Assembly: GCA_029817715.1 (NCBI GenBank) | Contig: JARUPY010000434.1 | Coordinates: forward strand, 2,460,001 to 2,524,000 | Reading direction: 5' to 3' | From: Melastoma dodecandrum | Lineage: Eukaryota > Streptophyta > Magnoliopsida > Myrtales > Melastomataceae | Length of the DNA: 64,000 nucleotides | Shown: piece after piece, positions 44,522 through 54,979 of the stretch | How positions within the stretch are numbered: position 1 is the stretch's first letter | Layout of the letters: each line of letters starts with the position of its first letter | Translations under genes and position numbers: made by a program | The notes under the pieces: generated by a model | Seen by the model: only the letters and a program-made list of their open reading frames with translations | What the model was told of the DNA's origin: nothing | Database searches by the model: none

Positions 44522-46503
44522 CTGAATCTCATAGTCTGTGTAGGCCCACTTTGGAAAATAGTCACTGATGCTGAAAAGCTGGTCTTAGAATGTAGAGGGA
44601 CTTAGTGAGGGTTCCTCAACCACGTGCTCAGAATCAATGGCACTCCATGATATACCAGTTGTAGCTGACTTCCCAGATCCACGACATCACCGAGTTCTTT
44701 AGACACCCACCTAAAAAAAAACTATCATTTTTGTTTAAACTAATCCCCCTTGGACCATAGTCTTTTATAGTAATTACAAGGGCAACATCTCTTTTGGCAG
44801 GATAGTCTTTTTCTGGTGGGGCAAAATCTTCTATGGTTTGCTCTAGGAAGCGAATAACTGGTTGGTACGATGAGTCCAAATCCAGAGACTGGTTCCTAGG
44901 CCATCCATGTATTCCCATATCGCCATTCAGAGGCTGAAAGTTGAATTAAGGTTAAAAATATTATTTATGTGAAGGGACAGAACAACAGGAAGGGGACAAT
45001 AAGTTGTCCTTAAAAGGAAGGGGACGAACAATAAATAAAACTCCCTCATACAGAATCTTTGCAAATGTGAATATTTCCAAGATTGGCTGATAGTAATTTA
45101 TGAGTCCACAATCGTTCAAGAAAGGAACAGACAAGTAATCGAGAAGTTCATAGGAAGACACTAATAAAGAAACTTTTACATGAAGAAGGGTCAAGTTCTT
45201 TAATAGAAAAGCCCCAATCCACTCAATCCCCACAATGGCATCTTATAGAACAGACTCCCAGTGGTTGAATTGAGACTTGATGGCTGTTGAATCCTACTTC
45301 CAATAACTAATTCTAGGTAAAAGATTGCAGAGAGAATCTGAAAGTCTTCCCCGGAAGAAAATTAGGCAATTCAATAGAGAAACCATTTCAAGGACAAACC
45401 TGGAATGGCCATTTTCAGCTCTTATTCTAATAATAAAATTTCCTCTAGGGCATAATACATTTTCTCTATCACTCTTTGGTATTCGAAAGAAAACGCAAAG
45501 TAACCAGTGTTGTGCCACAGTTCGGTCAAGACAGTTTACCCGACAATTCCCCTGTAGAGGAACCACTGGCATTCTTCAAGGCCAATCCCGAAAGGAATCG
45601 GCTGTTTAAAGGTCAACAATGCTTGAAGCAGAGTTGCACTAGTTCCGGATAAAGATTGTTTAGAAAATATCCTCCCACGTTTCCATTCCAAGGGACTTCT
45701 GTGCCTGAAGGGGATAACTATTGCTTGGGGGTGTCAACATGGACATTGAGCCGAAATTGCCATTTGTTGCAGAGGTGTGCCTACGATATTGTCATGATAA
45801 TGCAATAGGTATGAGGTGCTTGTAGATGCAGAACTCATCTTGTTCATCATAATAATTTGCCGCATCTCAAACAATGAATGGGAACCAGTGCCAATATGGT
45901 GAATGTCTTCTGCATGCTTTCGGGCCATAACAACATTTTCATAAAGAGACACCAGAGAGCTAGTAGGGCCAGTACAATCAGTGTTTCCTGAGTGTGCAGC
46001 ACCAATATTTCCAGAGAAGTTCTGTGATGTTGGGCTGTCTTCCTGAGTTCTCCTTATTCTCCCTAATTCCATTAACACTTGTTCCATTCTTCTCTACTTC
46101 CAAAAATAATGAACAAATACGATGTGCATCAACCCTGGTTCAAGCATTCCATAGCTAAGCCTTTGAAAGTTCTTATCTTCCATGCCAGGGGCATCGTAGC
46201 AGTGCAGTACATCAACATTCTCAATCTTAATGCTTTTCAAGAGCTTCCTTTACGGTCTTCCCATCTTCCTTCTTCCTCCAATTTTACCCATCCTCTCTAA
46301 AATATGTAGCACCTTCCGATCAAAAAGAAAAATGAATCACTTATTGGCCTGCTCGGAGATTCCGAGACAATCTGAAACCTCTGGGAATTACGAAGAATTT
46401 TACGAATTTTCATAGACTTTAACCATCGAGGTTGTGCCTCCTATTGTAACTGCTTGATGTCTAGCTGGGGGCTCAGGCCAAAAGAACCGCGTTGAGCCTT
46501 CAA
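44522..46503 (-). pseudogene. CAMTA calmodulin-binding transcription activator, processed partial copy
   Basis: Minus-strand fragments match CAMTA proteins in order. FGLSPQLDI (about 46450-46480), EAQPRWLKS and ILRNSQRFQI (46380-46440), an NWRKKEDGKTVKEA block (about 46245-46290), DVLHCY, LMHIVFVHY (about 46104-46128) and EDSPTSQ form the N-terminus and CG-1 DNA-binding domain. An ETWEDIF-like block lies near 45690. SKELGDV (44686-44715) and DQLFSISDYFPKWAYTDYE (about 44525-44590) lead into the start of the IPT domain. Ankyrin and IQ regions are absent. Many frameshifts and stops make it dead. The CG-1 region is read without introns, whereas plant CAMTA genes have several there, so it came from spliced RNA. 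It lies between a PBS and a PPT in opposite orientation. Confidence 0.8.
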
Positions 46504-46518
46504 GGATCGCACTAGGAG

Positions 46519-46546
46519 CCCTAATGCAGAACGTTCTGCATTAGGG
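46519..46546. repeat. Perfect 28-bp palindrome
   Basis: CCCTAATGCAGAAC is followed immediately by its exact reverse complement GTTCTGCATTAGGG. It sits 16 bases beyond the CAMTA N-terminal end, at the junction with element sequence. Confidence 0.9.
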
Positions 46547-46670
46547 TATTGATCAACGCTTCTGTATATCATGGGAGTTGAATACCGAATGAAATGAACA
46601 CATTCCTACCTAGGTGAGAAAGGTAATATAACAATTTTGTTACTAATTAAATTTCGATGATGAAATTCTC

Positions 46671-46683
46671 TTAAGGGGGTGGA
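46671..46683 (+). promoter_or_regulatory. Polypurine tract
   Basis: TTAAGGGGGTGGA, preceded by GATGAAATTCTC, the typical gypsy 3' end phrase, and followed by the LTR start at 46685. Confidence 0.75.
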
Positions 46684-46684
46684 T

Positions 46685-47111
46685 TGTAACGACCCGAAAA
46701 ATTTAACATCACAGATTTATTGGAATAATAATTATATACGAGTCAAATTTGGACTTAGTAAGAATCCGATGTGGGCACGAGAATTTAATATTCTCGTGGT
46801 CAGCTGATATTATTAGCGAGACACTATGGGTACCTTGAATTCGATTACGTGTGATTACATTACAAGGGAAATGGGACGCCCAGACCTAAACGTGAATGGA
46901 TTAGGATAACGATCTTGTTTGCATACTCCCATTGGTTGAGCACATGGTTAAATGTTTTATACATTCCCCGACGGCCAAGTCGACCCGCCGGAGTGATTAG
47001 TACTTGTATGTTTTCGCCAATATGGGGGCCAGACCTCCGTAGGGATATTATTCGGTACAACTTTCTCTAGTTTCCCCGTCGATGCAGAATCGCTTGTGGG
47101 CCCAACATGAA
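46685..47111 (+). repeat. 5' portion of the 3' LTR
   Basis: Starts TGTAACGACCCGAAAAATTT, the usual opening of many plant Tekay/Del LTRs. It can be followed for about 430 bases before the minus-strand open frame associated with the Tat-like segment begins. The border is approximate. Confidence 0.6.
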
Positions 47112-47731
47112 CTAAAGGGTCATTTTCCATCTAAGGTTTGTGGTGAGAACTTTTTCCCTCAACCTTGCCATCTGTGGGGACAAACGCTTCCCGGTAAATT
47201 TGGCGCCCCTTGGATGTAATTTGTTCTTCAAATTCGGAGGTTGTTCAATATTATGACCGAGACTCCATCGCATTATCCTTATCACTGCAAGCTCGATGGG
47301 AGTTCGATCAAACCATAGTTCATGTTGATGGTTTTGAAAGAACCTCTTGAAAATGAAGCACTTATCAGTGGTATGGGTGGTATCCATCTGCCACCAAAAG
47401 ATTTCGGCACATACAACAAATGATCGCACTAGAAGTTTGACGATCCCTTTATTTGCAAGCCTCCGGTAGAGAGCATTTGCCACATAACCCTCTCCAGATA
47501 ACTTGGAGTCCTACAAAATCGGGCCCACAACTCTTCACTTAATAGATTCTTGTACTTAGTAGATTTCTGTAAGAACTCGTAGAGATCTCAAAAAATCTCA
47601 CCCTGAATTTTTTTCATATTCGAATATCGAATGCATGTTGAGCAATCGGCACAATCACTTACTTGGAAAGAATTGTTTTATACCAAAGACGTGTTTTGCT
47701 TAATCTTTGAAGAAATGAAGCAACATGTTCT

Positions 47732-48568
47732 CTAATTTACTCCCTCATGAGTTCGACGAGTGTAATCGTCGAATCCAACGTCGCGAAGGCTAACATTATC
47801 CGGGTCTGCATACCTGCCATCCTTGAATTGAATTAGGGGCATGTGGATATACCAAGTGAAGGATGGTTCGGTTAACGTGTTTGGAAACAAATGAAGCTTC
47901 CAATGATCATTGTTCGAAGCCTCTCCAGCCTGGTGGGTGAATGTAGTAATACAGGAGTCGTAAGATCCTCCCCCCAAAAATAGGTGAAATCAGGGATTTT
48001 GTACCCCATTGTGCATAGATAATCAATGTCGATATACTCAAGGTAAGGAGGTTTTATAAAGACTAACCTCCTCCCTCCGCATTACTCCTAGGACCATTTG
48101 CTCGATTATTTGAGCAATGTACTGACAATAATGCAAGAGATCAACCGAAGGAACCTTAAGGGGTTATGTATCGTGCCTCTCTTTCTAAAAGCCTTTGCCG
48201 AAAAGTTGTCTTATCAGCAGAAGAATTACTAAAGAAGCTAGCCAAAATCCGTCTTCTACCATTGACCAGTATAAAAATTCTCCCACCAACGATGCGGTGG
48301 GGCATAAGTTTGAGTTTTGTAGTTTTCCTTGTACTCGTTGTCCAATTCGATTCTAATGGGAGTAAAAAACGACGATGTGTGCAACACTTGATTTGCTCCA
48401 CCGACGATGTGTGCAACACAGGATTTCATTCAATGGGAGTAACAAACGGATCTCGTGAACTTTGGTGCTCTCCAAGCGATACTCATGGGAGAAATATTTC
48501 TCTCTTGAGTCGAAGAGTCCAGTTTAGTGCACAAATCATGAACTTCCTTACGAAGTTTATTGATGATG
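47732..48568 (-). pseudogene. Tat-like gag fragment, copy B
   Basis: Minus-strand frame 47732-47977 has TTFTHQAGEASNNDHWKL and LFPNTLTEPSFTWYIHMP, nearly identical to copy A. A one-base deletion relative to A changes the frame after the PP block. N-terminal parts are broken. The sequence is interrupted at 48568 by the inserted CRM-like LTR. Confidence 0.65.
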
Positions 48569-49243
48569 TGAGTTGGATCAAGCAAGGACATGTAGGGACG
48601 CCAAAGTTGGGAGCCTCTCAAGAGGACCGACTGAGGTAGAGACTACCTAACGGAAATGAAGTGATCAAGATGATAACTCGAGAAGACATGAGTCCGTCTC
48701 GAAATTGTGAAGGTAGACGTTCATCTCGAGATCAAGGAAACGGGGTTTGTCTCGAGATCTAGTTCAACTTGCTCAAGGAAAACTCGAGACAAGGGAAACA
48801 CGAGATCACTCTAAGCCTCGAATTGCATGAAGGAAGGCCTTGTTTCTTTAGTTAATAATTTTGAACTTTTTTTATTAGTGTTTGATCTTTCTATTTTTGG
48901 CCTAATTCGGATCTAGGTTTAGCCCATTTCCGGTCTTCTATAACGGTTTGGGTTGAACATAACATTTTGAAGAATTTTCCGCTATGTGGCAGTCGTCAAG
49001 TTATCCCTTGAAGTTTGCCCTACTTCTCTTATCATTTGGTGGAGATCCAGACGTGGTGAGATTTCTCCGAGCGTCCCCATAATCGATGATGTATTTGTAT
49101 TCTATTGTGAGACATTCAACCCTCGTCACATTATATCCTGTGGCCGTCGGAGTCTTATCTAGTTGGCTTGTTTCGTCATTTTCGTTCGTTTAGTTTCGTC
49201 GTCATCGTAGTTTTTCCCATTACCGATGCGGTCGCACATCATT

Positions 49244-49255
49244 TGGTATCAGAGC
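49244..49255 (+). other. Primer binding site (tRNA-iMet)
   Basis: TGGTATCAGAGC, an exact match, 15 bases before the gag ATG at 49270. Confidence 0.8.
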
Positions 49256-49269
49256 ACAAAGATGAAGTG

Positions 49270-50195
49270 ATGGAAAATAGATTCCGAAGTGGGATGACGT
49301 TGGAGGTGGCCCCTTTCGACTCATTTAAAACAAGAAATTGAAGAGTTGCGGCAGCAGTTGTTGTAGCTTCGCATAGAAAGGGGGTTCCGCATACCACATT
49401 CTCCTCGACTATATGAGGAAGAAGAGGAGAATCCATTTTTCAATGATTTCAGTGATGGGGTGTATTCTAGGTGAGGACAAAGGGAACCATAGCATGTTCA
49501 AACTATCAATATGCAAGTGGACATTCCGGAGTTCGAGGAAAAATTGGATCCCAATGACTTTCTCGACTAACTCCTTTCAATAGAAAGAGTATTCTAGTAT
49601 GAGGATAGACAAGTCAAGATTGTAGCCCTTCGACGTTGAAAGTACGCAAGTTTGAATTTTAATCAGCAGCGTTCTCAAGAAGGAAAGGAGAAGATTCGCA
49701 CGTAGGACAAAATGAAATGGGAGATGAAGAAGAGGTTTCTGTAAAGCGGTATCGACAAGACTTGTTCATTAGATTGAACTCGCTTCATCATTCTTCCAGT
49801 GATTCTATGTACACTCGAGAGTTTGAGCAATTGAGGCTCTAGTGTGATATAGGTGAGCCCCCTGAGAACACCATTATTAGGTATATTAAAAGGCTAAAAC
49901 CTAACGTGGTAGATACTGTTGAGGTGCTGCCTTATTGGAGTTTTGTGGATGTATGTAACCTTGCCCATAAAGTCGATAAGCAACAAGCTAGGAGAACGCT
50001 TGTAAAACCAGCTATGAGGAGCACTCCTTTCAGCAAAAGGAGTTTGTCCTCGAGGCCAATCTCGAGTTCATCCTTAAGAACTCCAATCGCGAATAGTAAC
50101 AAGGACAAGGTCCAGGTTGAAGTTCGGCCACTCCCAAATGTTAGTGTCTCGAGAAAGTGTTTTAAATGCCAAGGAGTTGGGCATGCAACGTGGCT
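49270..50195 (+). pseudogene. CRM-like gag, truncated at the zinc knuckle
   Basis: ATG 49270 opens ENRFRSGMTLE, similar to the start at 31677 (GRFERGMTLDE). The following part has several stops. A conserved stretch is readable from about 49740: RYRQDLFIRLNSLHHSSSDS, YTREFEQLRL, RYIKRLKP, then the open frame 49906-50313. The knuckle begins as CFKCQGVGHAT (about 50157-50190) and then breaks into unrelated sequence. Confidence 0.7.
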
Positions 50196-50854
50196 TAACC
50201 ACAGCCTAGTTTTTTTTCTCTTCTTGTATTATAAATATCCCTTCGATCAGAAGGAACATGTAAGGTTTTCCGACGAAAAACACAGAAACACTTTGAAAAC
50301 CTCTCAATCATGAGTTTCTAAGTTTCCCAGGGGCAATAGTCGCGACAGTGGTGTCATAGTTTTCAACCAGTATTACGCCTTCTTACTTTATTCAGGGAGT
50401 CAGGGTTCTTACGCCTTGGTACAGATTGGATCATAAACATTGTTGGGAATATTCCCTTTTAATTTCCATAATTATTTATTAACTAAATAATTTTGTAATA
50501 AAAATATTTCCTTAAAAAAGTTCTCATTACGTTTAGCTTTTGTAGCTATAGACAGTTGGCTTCTATCCTGTAAAAGGTGAAGCTTCTTATGGCTTATCAT
50601 TTTTCTTTATAAACACATCAGACCATTATTTTCCTTACAAATAAAATGGGTGCTACATATGGAGAAATGCACAACCAGACGAATCTTTTATCCAACAACT
50701 CTTGAAGTTACGATTTCGAATCTTTTAATTCAGCAAGCCCCATTCGAGAGTGCCCTTTTGAAATATGTATTGTACCTGACAATACTTCCATAGAGAATTC
50801 CACATCCCGGATCAATTACAACCATGACAACATTTTATGGAACACATCCTTGAA
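50196..50854. other. Unassigned sequence, possible LTR-type
   Basis: No coding. TGTTGGGAATATTCCC at about 50440, an AT-rich run and TATAAACACATC near 50610 would fit an LTR fragment, but I see no matching partner. It could be the 3' LTR remnant of the minus-strand gypsy to its right or a separate insertion. Confidence 0.35.
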
Positions 50855-51400
50855 CTACACCACTGAATATCTTTCAAACTCATGAATGTCCTGTCCTTTA
50901 TTGATCTCCACCACAAGGAACACCTCGCGACCCTTGCTATAAACAAGTCGCGGTTGGTACCTCGACATCATCATCACCTTTCCGCTACCTTTGTGACATG
51001 TGTATGCTCGAGATGTTGGGCAAGACACCTCAAGCAAAAATTCTTTCTTTTCACAATCCCGTTGGGAACAACATGCACTCACCCAGTGCATGCCAAAGAT
51101 CATCTCAAAGTCACTTATCTGATACACAATCTAATCAGCCACAATACGCACATTGACAACAACAATCTCACATTGTTGGCACATTTCATTCACAATCTTA
51201 TGTTCCTTCCCTAATAATAACATATTCATCGCATGCTTAGTCTTTAATAATATGGAATTCATATGATAGACACAGTTTTTACCTACAAAGCAATAAGTAG
51301 CATCGTTGTCACGTCTTTTAGTTATTCACGAGAAATGTACCGAAAATCTCTTGTTTATATGCATTTGCATCCTCTTGCATGACACAATTCATTTGCCAAC
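50855..51400 (-). pseudogene. Gypsy protease remnant
   Basis: The 90-codon minus frame 50855-51127 reads ISDFEMIFGMHWVSACC, DCEKKE, matching the DFDVILGMDWL block after gypsy proteases. Upstream on the same strand, DDATYCFV-like text (about 51290-51330) stands where DxGAxHSF is expected, so the active site is lost. Confidence 0.6.
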
Positions 51401-51489
51401 CCATTGGAGAGCGATTAACAAATTTGTGTAATTAAGGAGGACATAGACACCCTCAATCCCATTATCGAATGCGGAGCACTCCAAATCAT

Positions 51490-52330
51490 CATGATTCCTT
51501 GTGGGAAATTCCAACGAATATGACCTAACTATCCACATTGGAAACATAAAATATGCCTGGTTAAAAACAAATTTTTCCAATGGTTCCACCTATAATGATC
51601 ACAACGCAGGGGTCCAACAACATTTATTCCTCAACAAGCTCCCTCTAGAAAGAAGACACACGTTCATGTCCATGTGGAGACATCAAAACATTAGCCCTCG
51701 ATTTCTTTTCTAGCCCCTCTAATTGGCGTCCCTTATAGGACATTCATTGCTAATGAAACCCAGTTGTCATAGAACTTTCAAAGGCATCAAAGTATCATTC
51801 TCATGGAATCCATTTTCGGTCCGTTGGGCTCGCATATACACTTCATCATAAATCGTCAGCATAAACGAAGTAATATGTGCTTTGATTGGCGGATTAAGCT
51901 TTTTCTCAAACTTCCTCACCCTCCACTCGAGATTCTTGGATGGTTATAACAAGATATCTCCAAGATTCGGCTTTCTCGTACTTGTTAACCATCATATTCC
52001 CATGGATCAAAAAGTCGAAAACTCGCACTTTATTCTTCCACATGGTGAAAGAAAAATATGTTACAAGAATATTTGAAATACTACCCATATAGTCCTGCGG
52101 TGAAACTTGTTCACTAATTTTTATGGCCTTCCACCATGCAGCTGCCTCTCATTAATTGGAGTACTTGACCAAAACAACTATCTCAATGATATTAGAACAT
52201 GATAACTCAATGATAATTTCCAATGGACCAATTAATTATTTCTCCCCTCAACGCTCTCATTATCATGAAACATCTAAGGATTCAGTCAATGAAAATGCTT
52301 AATCGATACCACTCACCTTTCTAACGAAAT
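51490..52330 (-). pseudogene. Gypsy gag core with zinc knuckle
   Basis: Minus-strand text includes AWWKAIKISEQ, then FTMWKNKVRVFDFLIHGNMM and VNKYEKAESWRYL, the usual order of the plant gypsy gag domain (WW..., F..KYFP..., V..Y). A knuckle CFQCG-LGHIRWNF is found at about 51515-51560, with its last Cys replaced by Phe and a stop inside. Several frameshifts. Confidence 0.55.
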
Positions 52331-52929
52331 GTCCCTGCACTCCTCTAGTGCACCATGACTAGCCAAATGCACGCTTTCCTCACCATCACTATTTCATAAC
52401 AATATACAGAATGTAATGTTGAATCACTTGCATCATATCATATACACATTTCTTAATTCATCTTGCATCAGGGGGTTTAGTGCAATCACAAACCAACAAA
52501 TGCCTACATTTTGGGCACACACTTTTCAACCCAACTCCTAAAAATCATCATAAACTCTCATTCAATATGTATGTGCACTCGGCCACCAATGCCACGACAC
52601 CACAAAACCGTTCCCATCTTATTCCAAAACTCAATTCACGTATCTCTTGTATTAAGTCCACATATTCCGACACCTACTGGACCCCTTACTCTTGTCTTTC
52701 AAGCGTTCTAGGCACCCCATATCAACACAACATCATCCGCACATTTTGCAAAAGATAATGCTGTTTTGATTTCATCAAAGAATTCCTCCATGACATCGAA
52801 ACATCAATATGAAATCATCATGCAAAAACATATACACGAACTCCATTTGTGCTTTTAAAACGGACTCTTTTCAAGTCAATTATTACCCTTAATACTCCCC
52901 TATTAGAGCCGCGATGATACCACATGTGT

Positions 52930-53880
52930 CATATTCAATTTTGCTCACATATACATTTGAAGAATTGGATTAAAAAATAATTAGCTATATTTAAAACCAA
53001 AGCCAAGTACATTCTTAAATTACATAGTATTTCTATGTGCATTCTAGACCATGCCCACACTTGACGAGGATGGCATTGCAAGCAACATCGCAAATCGGTT
53101 AGCGAAATGTCAAACACAAGCAGCATCCTAATAAAACTTTTCACTTTCGAAACTCCCAATATTTCCAAGATCATTCCCAAACAAAGCCTAAAAATGGCCA
53201 CAAAAGTTCTAGGTCAAACCATCCCAGGGGGGCAACAATCTCCCTCACCCCTTCATTGCCCCTTTCATATGAGCAAATTTCATTGCTCAGTTTCTGATGT
53301 GGGGCAGGTTAATTAACAATTTTCACTGCCCACCTAAGGTAAAATTCATATATCACCAATCTGCCACCTCGCTACCCCTTCCGTTCGCCTTTTTTAAACC
53401 TGCAAAGCCATTTCAATTCACATGGACCCTGAATCATCAGGGTCGGTTCGAGGTGGGCACATTCTGAATTTCAATTGACAATCCATTTTTTAAGGGTCGC
53501 CACAACCTCAAATATAAATTACCCTTCCTCAACTCAAGAAATGACATCACCAACCCAAATGACATCCACCATATATAATATCATCGAACTAACATTGATT
53601 ACATTGACTTCATTTCATTCTAATTGTGACGGGATTAATCATGTTCTCATCGGGACACTATCATTTTTGCCCCCTTATGCCCCCACTCGACTTACCCTAG
53701 GACCGATGTTGGGATCAATTTTGTCACTGCCTAGATTATATACCACAATCCTTGGGGTCTTATACATTCCTAACAATGACAGTACAACTATGAGCAATAA
53801 CACACATTCCTTAGAGAACCATAGATTCAATCATAAGTGCATACGATACACCTTGATGGGGGATGAGGTGAGGTGAGGAG
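52930..53880 (-). repeat. Candidate 5' LTR of the minus-strand gypsy
   Basis: Non-coding sequence between the degenerate PBS and the far border of the insertion. Plus-strand TG at about 52928 could be the LTR terminus. The right end is not defined. The small open frames inside have no recognised domain. Confidence 0.35.
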
Positions 53881-54979
53881 AGGTTCGGCTAGAACATTGA
53901 AGCTATGATTGAAAAATCACCCGAGAATTGGGTAATGAAAGTAACGATAAGGTCATGACAACTTTGGATACATGACAAAACCACCACTGAAGGTTGAATG
54001 AGCCATACTTGGAAGGTCACAGATACAACCAATGTACCACCGGACAATCACGAGGTTGAACGACACAACGACCGAAATAGCTAAGCACACTGGTGAAGCA
54101 AACGTTTGAATAAACATCATCACACTTGAAATCTAAAAAATGGTGAGAAAAGTGTAAACAAAGTCCAACATGTTTTTGGATTTTGTTTTCAACGATTCTA
54201 AAGAAACCATTATGCGCTACCTAGAAGAATGGGAAAATGAAAGAAATAAAACATAATAAAGGGATAAATAAATGTGACAGTCATGATGAAGTTGCATGAG
54301 TGATCTTTCTGTGCACGCATTCTTAAATGAAGAAGGGGGAAAATAGTTGAGTGGTCTTGTAAACGATTTGACATCAACTATCAACTCGAATGAATTTGGT
54401 TCTTGAGCGACGATGTTGGCTAGAATCCTGTCATCCTGACTAATAATGATCTATTGGATTTGGATAGACTGACATCTTGGATAGTCAATGGATATTTCGA
54501 GTTGAGACTTATGATTTTTTTAGTTGAGCGTTATGTTGACAAAGATTTGTCCTCGAATCAAATGATCTTTGCCATCCTCGTATAAGTCGATATCGTGAGC
54601 CTTTAATGTAGTCGATACTCCATAATCTCCAGGTATGTTTGTCCACGTCCCCCTTCCATGACCTCGGTGACGCGCGATGGCGGTTCAGACAATGCGAGTA
54701 TCCGAGCTCAATTTTCAGACTTATCCGGTCGGTGCCTCAACTCGAGCATCGGGCGTTGTGAAGGATATTGGAAATGAACCCTCTCTCGAATCTCAATCGA
54801 GCCAGCCTGGGCCCTCGTCGATCTCCTCAGTGCTCCGAAGAAGGCGACGGGCAAAAAGGTGGCACATTACCCACATTATCTTGGAGTGGCTCGTGCCGTC
54901 TTCCCCTCATTCATGATGGCTCCGTAAATAGTTTATTTGTCTTATCCTAAGTAAGTTATTACGAAGTCGCCACCGACTT

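Larger units (their letters stand above)
42425..47111 (+). mobile_element. Tekay/Del-like gypsy LTR element carrying a captured CAMTA fragment
   Basis: The PBS at 44434 follows an LTR end GGTCGTTTCA. The LTR start TGTAACGACC at 46685 follows a polypurine tract, and the two LTR termini form a near-perfect inverted repeat, as expected of one family. Between PBS and PPT lie only 2.2 kb, of which 44522-46503 is reverse-oriented CAMTA coding sequence. No gag-pol is seen. The 5' LTR is cut on its left by the pararetrovirus border (about 42425) and the 3' LTR on its right by the Tat-like segment (about 47111). So the two LTR pieces represent different ends of a long LTR (at least 2.4 kb) and do not overlap. 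Confidence 0.65.
48569..50195 (+). mobile_element. CRM-like gypsy 5' half (LTR, PBS, gag) inserted in Tat copy B
   Basis: An LTR of about 0.67 kb starts near TGAGTTGGATC (48569), followed by an exact PBS at 49244-49255 and a gag that stops abruptly at its CCHC knuckle (about 50195). Pol and the 3' LTR are missing. It is related to, but clearly diverged from, the CRM-like element at 31653. Confidence 0.65.
50855..53880 (-). mobile_element. Minus-strand Ty3/gypsy gag-protease remnant
   Basis: Read on the minus strand: a candidate 5' LTR (about 52930-53880), a degenerate PBS (plus 52908-52922, TGGTATCATCGCGGC), a gag core (52330-51490) with a knuckle, and a protease (51400-50855). RT onward is missing. 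Gag and protease motifs are those of Tekay/Del-like or Athila-like gypsy; clade not determined. It lies inside the insertion that splits Tat copy B. Confidence 0.55.

Noticed and set aside
44634..46087. Initial idea that the minus-strand frames were a second virus
   Set aside because: LMHIVFVHY, RWLK, DVLHCY and SKELGD blocks in order identify CAMTA instead.
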